Below are positions 7,721 to 13,973 of a DNA stretch of 19,740 nt, in pieces. Location: contig JAGQHH010000035.1 of assembly GCA_020431945.1 (NCBI GenBank), forward strand, positions 1 to 19,740, given 5' to 3'. Within the stretch, counting starts at the first letter, position 1. Every line of letters starts with the position of its first letter. Both the position numbers and the translations under genes were made by a program. The notes below the pieces were generated by a model. That model made no database searches. It was not told the origin of the DNA and saw only the letters and a list, made by a program, of their open reading frames with translations. Source of the stretch: Cyanobacteria bacterium HKST-UBA02 (lineage in GTDB: Bacteria > Cyanobacteriota > Vampirovibrionia > Obscuribacterales > Obscuribacteraceae).

Positions 7721-7743
7721 TTGTCCGGTGCCTGGTCTAAAAG
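7715..7743 (+). promoter_or_regulatory. Sigma-70-type promoter for the secreted hydrolase
   Basis: A perfect TTGACA (7715-7720) is followed after 17 bases by TAAAAG (7738-7743), a four-of-six match to the -10 consensus. Transcription would begin near 7750. The -35 box lies within the right arm of the inverted repeat. Confidence 0.5.
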
Positions 7744-7847
7744 ATTAAGTAAGCCTCACGCTATAGGGTCCCAATATACAGTCCCTGTCGGCTTCCGGGG
7801 CGTTTGTATCTACAGATAGTCAAGTACAGATAACTTTCAGCCGTTTA

Positions 7848-7864
7848 ACTTATTACGTATAAGT
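7848..7864. promoter_or_regulatory. Palindrome ACTTAT-TACGT-ATAAGT
   Basis: Two 6-base arms are perfect inverted copies around a 5-base centre, about 100 bases before the hydrolase start. It could be an operator or a small leader hairpin, but it is too short for a firm call. Confidence 0.25.
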
Positions 7865-7964
7865 CAATGTAAATGGCTAAGGACAACGATACTTGCTAGC
7901 TTATGCTAGGTGACTCTTAGTAAATCGGTGTCTGGAAAGCATATCTGCGATCGAGGTCAATCAA

Positions 7965-9302
7965 ATGGTTTGGCTCAGGTCCACTGGATTTGGAAAAGCG
8001 AGCATGTCGCTGGCAGCGGCTCTGCTCATCGGCGCCACCACCCTGGCACCAGTCCTGGCGGCCGAGAGCACCACATCGCCGCAAATCGATCAGGCTCATC
8101 AAGCTCGTCAGGCTCAGACAAGTCAAGGTCAGACAAGCCTGTCTTTAATTGATCCGACCATCCCTGAGAGAACCACTCCACAGCCTGATTGCGACCAGAC
8201 AAGCCCGGACCAGACGGCTTCGACCGATCCGAATATTCCCGACCTCACCGCCACCATCCAGACGACTCCTGACCCGCCGCCTACTGATCCGACTCCGGTC
8301 CTGCCACCGGGCACTCTCGAGCGCAACGCCCGCGAGTTCGGTCTCGGAGACCTCGACCTGCCAGTCTATGCCTGGCTGCCGGCAGACGACCATCCCCGGG
8401 CGATCATCCTCGCTCTTCATGGCGGCTGCCTGAGCGGCAGATCTTTCAAGCATCTCGGATACAAGCTCACCCGCGAGGGTTATGCGGTGGTATCCCTGGA
8501 CCTCAGAGGCTACGGCAAGTGGCGCGAGGGGTTCGGCAAGAAGAAAGATCGTAATTTCAATTACGGCAGAAGCCGCCGGGACGTGACTGCGCTCCTGGAG
8601 CACATCAATGCCAGCTACCCCGAGGTCCCGGTCTTCTGCATAGGAGAGAGCCTGGGAACCAGCATGGCAGCCGTGGCTACCAACGAGAATCCCGGCATGA
8701 TCGACGGCACCATCATGACGAGCACTTATGCCAACGCCCCGTTCTTCCTCTATCCGGAGATGCTGGGCACCCTGTGGGATTTCCTCAAGCGTCCATGGAA
8801 AGAGCTCGACATGACTCCGTACCTAGTCCGCCGCCTCTCCCATGATCGTCTTCTCGCAATCGAGCAGGTCAACGAGCCCGACAGTCGCAATGAGCAATCC
8901 CTGGCTCAACTGATGCGGTCCTTCTTTATCAATCGCAAGGGTCGAATCGAAGCCACCAAGATTTCCGAAGACGTACCCGTCCTCTTTATCCACGGCGAGC
9001 TCGACCGCCTCTGCCGCCCGGACATGACCCGAGAGCTCTACGAATCGGTCCCGTCGAAAGACAAGGAATTCGTCATGGTCGCAAATCAGGGACACCTGAT
9101 CGTCGAAACCCCGACAATCAAGCCCGAAGTGCTCGACACCCTCACGAGCTGGCTCGACAGCCACACCAAACAAGCCCACCTGGCCCGAGCCCAGAGACAC
9201 GAGCCCGTCAAAACAGCCCGCGCCCATGTCCAGCCTCATTACCCCTGGAGCAAAGGAGCCTTCTACGCTCTCTTCCCCGCCCTCAAGATCCTCCGTCCCT
9301 AA
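7965..9302 (+). CDS. Secreted alpha/beta hydrolase, serine hydrolase of the lysophospholipase/S33 type
   Basis: The 445-residue protein begins with a signal peptide (about 1-33, ending VLAAE), followed by a Thr/Gln/Pro-rich linker to about residue 115 and then the hydrolase fold. The oxyanion region is LHGG (151-154). The nucleophile is S229 in GESLG, the acid is D347 in HGELD, and the histidine is H377 in NQGHL, all in the order of the family. An insert around 253-335 would form a lid. Such enzymes cleave ester or amide bonds in lipids or peptides; the substrate cannot be read from the sequence. A GAGGT ribosome binding site precedes the ATG. The final codons belong to a tandem repeat that continues past the stop. 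Confidence 0.85.
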   Translation: MVWLRSTGFGKASMSLAAALLIGATTLAPVLAAESTTSPQIDQAHQARQAQTSQGQTSLSLIDPTIPERTTPQPDCDQTSPDQTASTDPNIPDLTATIQTTPDPPPTDPTPVLPPGTLERNAREFGLGDLDLPVYAWLPADDHPRAIILALHGGCLSGRSFKHLGYKLTREGYAVVSLDLRGYGKWREGFGKKKDRNFNYGRSRRDVTALLEHINASYPEVPVFCIGESLGTSMAAVATNENPGMIDGTIMTSTYANAPFFLYPEMLGTLWDFLKRPWKELDMTPYLVRRLSHDRLLAIEQVNEPDSRNEQSLAQLMRSFFINRKGRIEATKISEDVPVLFIHGELDRLCRPDMTRELYESVPSKDKEFVMVANQGHLIVETPTIKPEVLDTLTSWLDSHTKQAHLARAQRHEPVKTARAHVQPHYPWSKGAFYALFPALKILRP

Positions 9303-9440
9303 CCGGGGATCCTGATCCTTCGCCCCTAACAGGGGATTGCTCCTGCTCCCCTAGCCGGGGCTCAAGATCCTTGCACCCAGCCGGGGATCCTGATCCTTCG
9401 CACCCAGCCGGGGATCCTGATCCTTTGCACCCAGCCGGGG
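9282..9440. repeat. Six-unit 25-27 bp tandem array covering the hydrolase stop codon
   Basis: Six consecutive units (9282-9308, 9309-9335, 9336-9360, 9361-9386, 9387-9413, 9414-9440) each contain a GATCCT-like core, a C-rich stretch and a closing CCGGGG-like block. The first unit includes the last six codons and the TAA of the hydrolase gene, so the array looks like repeated duplication of the gene's 3' end. Units 5 and 6 differ at only one position. Confidence 0.85.
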
Positions 9441-9483
9441 CCTAGCCGGAGATATCCCAAGCCGAGCATTGCAAGTTAACGAT

Positions 9484-9531
9484 ATGACTGTCAGATCAAC
9501 TTTTCGCTCGAAAATATGATCCCACAGTCAT
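9484..9531. repeat. 48-bp palindromic element, copy 1
   Basis: The 15-base arms ATGACTGTCAGATCA (9484-9498) and TGATCCCACAGTCAT (9517-9531) are inverted copies with two mismatches. Inside them a second perfect inverted repeat, TTTTCG-CT-CGAAAA (9501-9514), would close the hairpin. It could be a REP-like element, a bidirectional terminator or a protein site; the run of T's that follows is weak. Confidence 0.75.
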
Positions 9532-9545
9532 TTGTTTCCCTTCGA

Positions 9546-9593
9546 ATGCCTGTCAGATCATCTTTTTGCAAAAAAACTTGATCCCACAGTCAT
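9546..9593. repeat. 48-bp palindromic element, copy 2
   Basis: This has the same length and outer arms as copy 1 (ATGCCTGTCAGATCA at 9546-9560, TGATCCCACAGTCAT at 9579-9593), but a different inner palindrome, TTTTTG-CAAAAA (9563-9574). The inner sequence changed while pairing was kept, which suggests selection for the hairpin. The copies are 62 bases apart. Confidence 0.75.
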
Positions 9594-9601
9594 CTCGGAC
9601 T

Positions 9602-9637
9602 GCCCGGGCCGAATGCCGAGCCCGGGCCGAATGCCAA
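9602..9637. repeat. 18-bp perfect-but-one tandem duplication
   Basis: GCCCGGGCCGAATGCC plus two purines occurs twice in succession (9602-9619, 9620-9637), with one difference. It lies ten bases beyond the stop of the minus-strand gene at 9647. Confidence 0.8.
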
Positions 9638-9646
9638 GCCGTTAAA

Positions 9647-10096
9647 CTACGACTTCTTGCCGCCGGTGATGGCTTTCTTCAGAGATTCCTTGTTGCCCAC
9701 ATGCATTGGTCTGGTGATCTTCCAGATCAGTGCCGGCGTTTTCTGAGAGATATCGTAGAGCACTACTTGCGGTACCAGCGCGATGCCGCCCTGCTCGGTG
9801 CAGATCCAGAGGCGGTCCTTGGACTGCATGGCAAAAGTCATAGCCATGCCCGGCAAGCCGTCGGTGCGGACACACCCGGAATTGAAGGGTTTGCCGGGAT
9901 CGGCCATCGCGGGGTAGAGCTTGCGGATTGATTCCGGAAGCTCTTTCACTGTTTTAACCTCTTTGAAGTAGCCGGGGGCATCGAGCTTTTCGAGCTCGGC
10001 CTCCGGCAATTCTTCACAGCGGGCAGGACCGGTAGTCATAACGGTACTCATTGTTATCAGGGCTGCGATGGCAACGATCAGTCTGGTTAGTTTCAT
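9647..10096 (-). CDS. Small secreted protein of unknown function
   Basis: I do not recognise this 149-residue protein. It begins with a typical signal peptide: MKLTR, then a hydrophobic stretch to about residue 20, with likely cleavage near ARC-EE (25-28). The mature part has an acidic start and two cysteines in the middle (in SGCVRTDG and WICTEQGG) about 23 residues apart that could form a disulphide. A beta-rich core (LVPQVVLYDI, ALIWKITRPM) and a Lys-rich end follow. It lies 116 bases downstream of rtcB on the same strand, with repeats rather than a clear terminator between them, so it could be co-transcribed, though a periplasmic role would be unrelated to RNA ligation. Confidence 0.7.
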   Translation of the reverse strand: MKLTRLIVAIAALITMSTVMTTGPARCEELPEAELEKLDAPGYFKEVKTVKELPESIRKLYPAMADPGKPFNSGCVRTDGLPGMAMTFAMQSKDRLWICTEQGGIALVPQVVLYDISQKTPALIWKITRPMHVGNKESLKKAITGGKKS

Positions 10097-10112
10097 AGCC
10101 GAGCATTCTACT

Positions 10113-10230
10113 GCAAACTCAATTGGTTTGCATTATCGTCAGTACTTTACACAAACACGATCGTTTTGCATCATTGTCATGCCGACGCAAACTCAATCGT
10201 TTTGCATCATCCTCAGCCCTTTACACAAAC
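10113..10230. repeat. Tandem 36-38 bp repeats running into the end of rtcB
   Basis: CAAAC starts at 10114, 10152, 10188 and 10226, giving a 36-38 base period. The first and third units begin GCAAACTCAAT, and the first three continue to a TTTGCAT(C/T)AT block and TCA. The segment CTTTACACAAAC, which at 10219-10230 encodes the last residues of RtcB, also occurs at 10145-10156 outside the gene. The first unit contains the inverted repeat GCAAAC...GTTTGC. Confidence 0.75.
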
Positions 10231-11451
10231 CACCTGTTTCAGGGTATGGAGTATCTCCACCAGGTCCTTCTGGGCTTCCATGACGAGATCGATGGACTTG
10301 TAAGCCATTGGTGTCTCGTCGATGACATCGGCGTCCTTTCGGCACTCGATGCCCTCGGTGGCCCGGGCATGGTCCTCTACCGTGAAGCGTCGCTTCGCCT
10401 CACCGCGGGACATGGCGCGACCGGCACCGTGAGAGCAGCTATGGAAGCTCTCCGGATTGCCCCTGCCGCGCACGATGTACGAGCGCGTACCCATGGAGCC
10501 CGGAATGATGCCCAGGTCGCCTTCTCGAGCACGCACGGCGCCCTTGCGGGTGACATAGACATTCTCGCCGTAATGGCTCTCGCGGGCAGCATAGTTGTGG
10601 TGGCAATTGACCACCTCCGAGGTGATCTCGAAAGCAGGCAGCTTGCACTTGCCCAGAGCACCGACCACGGCATCGAGCATGATATCTCGATTGGTGCGCG
10701 CGAATTTCTGGGCCCACATGAGGGCTTCCCAGTAGTCCTTGAAATTCTCGGTGCCTTCGGGCAGATATGCCAGGTCCCTGTCAGGCAGATTGATCAGCCA
10801 CTTCTCCATGTCCTTTCTGGCTTTTTCGATGAAGTAGCTACCGATCTGATTGCCGATGCCGCGGGAGCCCGAATGGAGCATGATCCACACGGCTTCGTCC
10901 TCATCGAGACAGATCTCGATGAAGTGGTTGCCGGTGCCCAGAGTGCCCAGGTGATTGAGCGTGTTGGCACGGGCAAGCTTCTGGTGCTTGTCCACGATTC
11001 TGGCATGATCGTCAGCGAGGCTCGCCCAGGCGTTCAGAACGGCCCCGGGCGCATCGCCCCAGGCACCGCGGTCGCCGGGACCACCGTTATTGGTGCGGCC
11101 GTGCGGCACCGCCGCCTCTATGGTAGAGCGCAGGGGCGCCAGATCATCCGGCAGGTCGGCAGCCCTCAAGCTGGTGCGCGCTGCCACCATGCCACAGCCG
11201 ATATCGACACCGACAGCCGCAGGAATGATCGCCTTCTTAGTTGGAATAACGCTACCGACAGTGGCGCCCATACCCCAGTGACAATCGGGCATGGCTGCTA
11301 CCCACTTGAAGATGAAAGGCATGCGCGAAAGATTGACCAGCTGACCGCGAGCAGCGTCCTCCAGGGAAACGCCCCTGGTCCACATTTTCACAGGCACGCC
11401 GTCATCCGGCTTGAAAACGTCGTATGTTCGTTCTTCTGTATATTCAGTCAT
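10213..11451 (-). CDS. rtcB: RNA-splicing ligase RtcB (GTP-dependent, 3'-phosphate)
   Basis: RtcB joins RNA 2',3'-cyclic phosphate or 3'-phosphate ends to 5'-OH ends using GTP and Mn2+, in RNA repair and tRNA processing. The 412 residues match the usual length (E. coli 408). Visible signatures are MPDCHWGMGATVG (54-66), GVDIGCGM (81-88, metal cysteine C86), NHLGTLGTGNHFIE (166-179), HSGSRG (193-198), HHNYA and HGAGR, whose histidine (H341) corresponds to the guanylylated histidine of E. coli RtcB. It ends LKQVVCVKG like the family. I chose the ATG at 11451 because AGAGGTG lies six bases upstream; an in-frame ATG at 11508 would put 19 unrelated residues in front and overlap the terminator hairpin. 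No archease or RtcA gene is adjacent. A promoter and attenuator-like leader precede it. Confidence 0.97.
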   Translation of the reverse strand: MTEYTEERTYDVFKPDDGVPVKMWTRGVSLEDAARGQLVNLSRMPFIFKWVAAMPDCHWGMGATVGSVIPTKKAIIPAAVGVDIGCGMVAARTSLRAADLPDDLAPLRSTIEAAVPHGRTNNGGPGDRGAWGDAPGAVLNAWASLADDHARIVDKHQKLARANTLNHLGTLGTGNHFIEICLDEDEAVWIMLHSGSRGIGNQIGSYFIEKARKDMEKWLINLPDRDLAYLPEGTENFKDYWEALMWAQKFARTNRDIMLDAVVGALGKCKLPAFEITSEVVNCHHNYAARESHYGENVYVTRKGAVRAREGDLGIIPGSMGTRSYIVRGRGNPESFHSCSHGAGRAMSRGEAKRRFTVEDHARATEGIECRKDADVIDETPMAYKSIDLVMEAQKDLVEILHTLKQVVCVKG

Positions 11452-11469
11452 GATGAACACCTCTATTGC

Positions 11470-11502
11470 AAAAAAAACGAGCCCTCTGTCCTGGGGGCTC
11501 GT
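11470..11502 (-). terminator. Intrinsic terminator directly before the rtcB ribosome binding site
   Basis: On the minus strand ACGAGCCC (11502-11495) pairs perfectly with GGGCTCGT (11484-11477), with a 10-base loop, followed by eight consecutive T's ending at 11470. This is a textbook Rho-independent terminator. It ends six bases before the AGAGGTG ribosome binding site of rtcB and lies downstream of the rtcB promoter, so rtcB can only be expressed from that promoter by read-through. Confidence 0.8.
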
Positions 11503-11628
11503 CGTCAACTCTGATTGTGAGAACTATCTACACGCAACAATCATGTCAAAACGAGCCCGTCTCTCGAATCGAGAGACCCGAACCGGGTTTGGTCGCCTTT
11601 GACAGACAGGTGGAAGTTGATGTTCATA
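11470..11628 (-). ncRNA. rtcB leader RNA with terminator/antiterminator potential
   Basis: From a start near 11628 the RNA first forms a small hairpin, ACCCG-GTT-CGGGT (11588-11576), then a perfect 8-9 bp hairpin, GTCTCTCG/CGAGAGAC (11577-11559). Next comes GGGCTCGTTTT (11558-11548), an exact copy of the terminator's 3' arm. This copy can pair with the terminator's 5' arm (11502-11495) and block termination. A seven-codon frame, ATG ATT GTT GCG TGT AGA TAG (11544-11524), sits between the two. If termination prevails, the product is an RNA of about 160 bases. No known riboswitch class is recognised. Confidence 0.55.
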
Positions 11629-11634
11629 AAAACC

Positions 11635-11662
11635 ATTATCGTCGATCGACCATCGATGTCAA
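11635..11662 (-). promoter_or_regulatory. Sigma-70 promoter of rtcB with a palindrome in the spacer
   Basis: Minus strand: a perfect TTGACA (11662-11657), 16-base spacer, then GATAAT (11640-11635), which matches five of six -10 positions. The spacer holds the perfect 10-base palindrome GTCGATCGAC (11641-11650) directly against the -10 box, a natural place for a regulator. The promoter begins 25 bases after the upstream monooxygenase stop. Confidence 0.7.
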
Positions 11663-11687
11663 TCACAAATTGAAGGGTTTGTTTCAA

Positions 11688-12833
11688 TCAAACAAGCTCG
11701 GGCAAATGATAGCTCGAAAGGGTGTGGAACTTTTTGAGCAACATACTCTTGGGCATCAGCGATAGACCGAGATCTCGAAACAGGCACGCCGGAGCCGTGC
11801 TCGTCATGGTCAAGGACTGCGCCTTCCGCGAGCCGACGACAAACGACTCGGCTCTTGTCCGGCGCTCATATTCATACAGGCCCAGCGCCACATCGGGTCT
11901 CGCCTCGAATTTGAGAGCGAAGGCGAGGAACACCGCATCCTCCAGAGCCTGGCAGCCACCCTGCCCCATATATGGTACCATCGGATGAGCCGCGTCGCCG
12001 AGCAGAGCTACACGACCGGATGCCCAGAATGGGAGAGGCTCGCGATCGTACAGATCATGGGTGAGAAGCTCCGCCTCCGGAGTGGATTCGATAAGAGCAG
12101 CTACGGGCTCGTGCCAGTCGCCGAATACCGACAGAACATCTTTGATACCGGTCCGGCCGCCGTGACCTACAGGATCGTTGACGGCACCGAACCAGTAGAT
12201 CTTGCCCCCGCCGATATGCACCGCCCCGAACTGCAAGCCCCGACCGAAACTGATCAATCCGGAGCCGAAGGGCATTTTTTCGTGAGCGAGCTCACTCACC
12301 CCGCGCCAGGCGAAGCTGCCGGAATAGCGAGGAGCAGCATCCCCGTGCATCTGGCGCGCTACCGCGGAGCGCAAGCCGTCGGCGCCGACAAGCAGATTGC
12401 CCCGGGCGACACCGCCGTCCTCGAATAAAGCAGTCACCTCGGACTCGTCCTGCTTGTACTCGACGAGCTTACGCCCGAGCTTGATCTCGCTCTTTCCGAA
12501 TCTCGTAGCCAGACAGTCGAGAAGATCGCCGCGGTGAATGCCGAGCATCTGCATATCCCGGCTGTGCTTCTCCCCGAACTCGGTCATGACTCTGCCACCG
12601 CTGGTAGTGTAGCGACCCGAGCGAGCGAAGGCGCCGTGCTCAGCCACGACCCGGTCGAGACCGATCCGGGCAAGAGCCTTCAAAGCGTTGCCATAAAGCG
12701 TGATACCGGCACCCACCTCGCGAAGCTCCTCGGACTGCTCGTAAATCTCAACGTCGATACCGATATGGCCCAGAGCTATCCCGGCCGCCAACCCGCCGAT
12801 ACCGGCCCCGATGATAATGGCACGACGCGACAT
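11688..12833 (-). CDS. FAD-dependent monooxygenase, aromatic hydroxylase/epoxidase type
   Basis: This 381-residue flavoprotein belongs to the group A (p-hydroxybenzoate-hydroxylase-like) monooxygenases, which use NAD(P)H and O2 to hydroxylate or epoxidise small substrates. The three family signatures are present: the FAD dinucleotide motif GAGIGG at 9-14, the DG motif GADGLRSAV at 150-158, and the GD motif LLGDAAHPMVPYMGQGG at 278-294. The length is normal. It most resembles zeaxanthin-epoxidase or salicylate-hydroxylase branches, but the substrate cannot be read. No catabolic or carotenoid genes are adjacent. It is divergent from the CTP-like gene across a 63-base gap. Upstream AAGGGTG can serve as ribosome binding site. 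rtcB downstream has its own promoter. Confidence 0.92.
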   Translation of the reverse strand: MSRRAIIIGAGIGGLAAGIALGHIGIDVEIYEQSEELREVGAGITLYGNALKALARIGLDRVVAEHGAFARSGRYTTSGGRVMTEFGEKHSRDMQMLGIHRGDLLDCLATRFGKSEIKLGRKLVEYKQDESEVTALFEDGGVARGNLLVGADGLRSAVARQMHGDAAPRYSGSFAWRGVSELAHEKMPFGSGLISFGRGLQFGAVHIGGGKIYWFGAVNDPVGHGGRTGIKDVLSVFGDWHEPVAALIESTPEAELLTHDLYDREPLPFWASGRVALLGDAAHPMVPYMGQGGCQALEDAVFLAFALKFEARPDVALGLYEYERRTRAESFVVGSRKAQSLTMTSTAPACLFRDLGLSLMPKSMLLKKFHTLSSYHLPELV

Positions 12834-12896
12834 GCAAACACCCTTTACCTGGATTAGAATTAGATCTTATTCGATTGCACTCGAACTGGAAAGCGA
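12834..12896. promoter_or_regulatory. Short divergent promoter region, 63 bases
   Basis: This AT-rich gap must hold the start signals of both the monooxygenase (minus) and the CTP-like gene (plus). The middle carries TTAGAATTAGATCTTATTCG-type sequence giving possible -10 boxes on both strands (TAATTC and TAAGAT on minus), but no -35 box is close to consensus. The promoters would overlap, so transcription of the two genes is probably linked. Confidence 0.35.
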
Positions 12897-13970
12897 ATGA
12901 GAACATCCATCGTCTTGCTATCACTCATAGTCTTTACCCTGCCGGTTGCCGCCACCACCGGAGACAAGCAGAGTACTGCATCGGAGCACCCAGCAAAACC
13001 AACTCCGACAACGTCATCGACACCCTCTGTATCCTCGCCTGAAGAATCGTCCATCATAGCTCCTCATCCGGCAACCATCTACATGAGAGTCTGGCGGATG
13101 GTGGATTCGAATTACGTAGACCGGACTTTCAACGGTCAGGACTGGCAAATCTGGAAGGATCGCTGTAAAGACATCCACAGCGTGGAAGACGCTCGCAAAG
13201 CAATCAAAGTCATGCTGGCAAGCCTCGGAGATCCTGCGACGTGTCTTGTAGAGGCAGAGCACTACAGGCAGCTAGAAGAGAAGAAAAGGATCACGCAGGA
13301 AGTAAATCCTATGCTCCCCGGAGAAATCGGTCCGGGTCAACTTGCTTGTGACAGCAACCCGTCAGACAGCAGCAAAGCGCTGAGATTCTGCAAATTGAAA
13401 AGAGACAAGATCGGCTACCTTCAGGTTCGGGATTTCTTCGACTGGGATCTCATAAAGCGTGCCGGGAAAGTCCTTGAAGGGAACCAGGACCTGTCCGGTC
13501 TGGTAATTGACCTTCGAGGTAATCCCGGTGGATTACAGGGCGAGGCGGCCTCTTTTGCATCTCTTTTTCTCAATAAGGGCTCAATCTGCTCGATATTGGA
13601 TATCGACGGATACATAGCGACAAAGAAAGCTGACAGGGAGCAAGTAATACCGGAAACTACAAAGTTAGTGATCCTGATCGACGAGAGTACCGCCAATGGC
13701 GCCGAGCTCGCCGCAGCGGCGCTAAAAGATAACGGTAGAGCGACCCTGATAGGAGAGCACTCCCGGGGACAGAACAAGATTCAATATTTTCACCGCCTCG
13801 ATAGCGAATCAGCCGTGAAGATATCTGTATCCCGTTGGTTGACACCAGAAGGCGAATCGATCGAAGGCAGAGGAATCAGGCCGGATCTGGTCGTGCCGAG
13901 CGGAAAATCGGCAGACGGCAAAGATCAGCAACTCGAAGCGGCTCTGGACCTGTTGACCAGAACAGAATAG
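12897..13970 (+). CDS. Exported S41 (C-terminal processing protease) homologue lacking catalytic residues
   Basis: The 357-residue protein starts with a signal peptide (about 1-19, cleavage near VAATT) and a Pro/Ser/Thr linker. Residues 58-128 match the helical N-terminal part of CTPs (SLGDPATCLVEAEHYRQLEE). The segment 171-213 (IGYLQVRDFF ... DLRGNPGGLQ) and 258-296 match the S41 core. In active CTPs the core reads (T/S)AS*ASE, with the catalytic Lys 25 residues after the Ser, in GKG. Here these are TANGAE (N267) and GQN (Q292), exactly 25 apart, so both dyad residues are replaced. Only about 40 residues separate the N-terminal part from the core, too few for the usual PDZ domain. A non-proteolytic binding or scaffold role is the simplest inference. 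Confidence 0.8.
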   Translation: MRTSIVLLSLIVFTLPVAATTGDKQSTASEHPAKPTPTTSSTPSVSSPEESSIIAPHPATIYMRVWRMVDSNYVDRTFNGQDWQIWKDRCKDIHSVEDARKAIKVMLASLGDPATCLVEAEHYRQLEEKKRITQEVNPMLPGEIGPGQLACDSNPSDSSKALRFCKLKRDKIGYLQVRDFFDWDLIKRAGKVLEGNQDLSGLVIDLRGNPGGLQGEAASFASLFLNKGSICSILDIDGYIATKKADREQVIPETTKLVILIDESTANGAELAAAALKDNGRATLIGEHSRGQNKIQYFHRLDSESAVKISVSRWLTPEGESIEGRGIRPDLVVPSGKSADGKDQQLEAALDLLTRTE

Positions 13971-13973
13971 AGC

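Larger units (their letters stand above)
7524..7964. other. Divergent intergenic region, 441 bases
   Basis: This region separates the minus-strand Pro-rich protein gene from the plus-strand hydrolase gene. It has no convincing gene; a 107-codon minus-strand frame over 7297-7620 overlaps the real gene in another frame and is rejected. It becomes AT-rich from about 7680. It contains an inverted repeat on a promoter at 7683-7743, a palindrome at 7848-7864, a repeated TACAGATA near 7810-7832, and a small hairpin (CTAGC-TTAT-GCTAG) at 7896-7909. A transcript from the 7715 promoter would have a leader of about 215 bases. Confidence 0.6.
9303..9646. other. Convergent intergenic region, 344 bases, repeat-filled
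   Basis: No gene is present between the two convergent stop codons. The space is occupied by the tandem array to 9440, a GATC/GCC-rich spacer, two 48-bp palindromes (9484-9531 and 9546-9593) and an 18-bp tandem duplication (9602-9637). Confidence 0.75.

Noticed and set aside
9282..9440. CRISPR array
   Set aside because: Units are contiguous with no unique spacers and begin inside a coding sequence; no cas genes are present.
10123..11514. A 463-codon plus-strand frame opposite rtcB
   Set aside because: It mirrors a highly conserved RNA ligase gene and has no family features.
11521..11551. A second TTGACA inside the rtcB leader (minus strand, near 11551)
   Set aside because: No -10 box better than four of six at a good spacing; the promoter at 11635-11662 is much stronger.
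11540..11610. tRNA-like appearance in the rtcB leader (GGTTC near a strong stem)
   Set aside because: No T-arm with a matching 5-bp stem and conserved A58, no acceptor stem or anticodon arm could be drawn; better explained as attenuator hairpins.
13971..13973. Only three bases between two convergent genes, with no terminator
   Set aside because: Tight convergent ends are common in compact bacterial genomes and not worth a separate claim.
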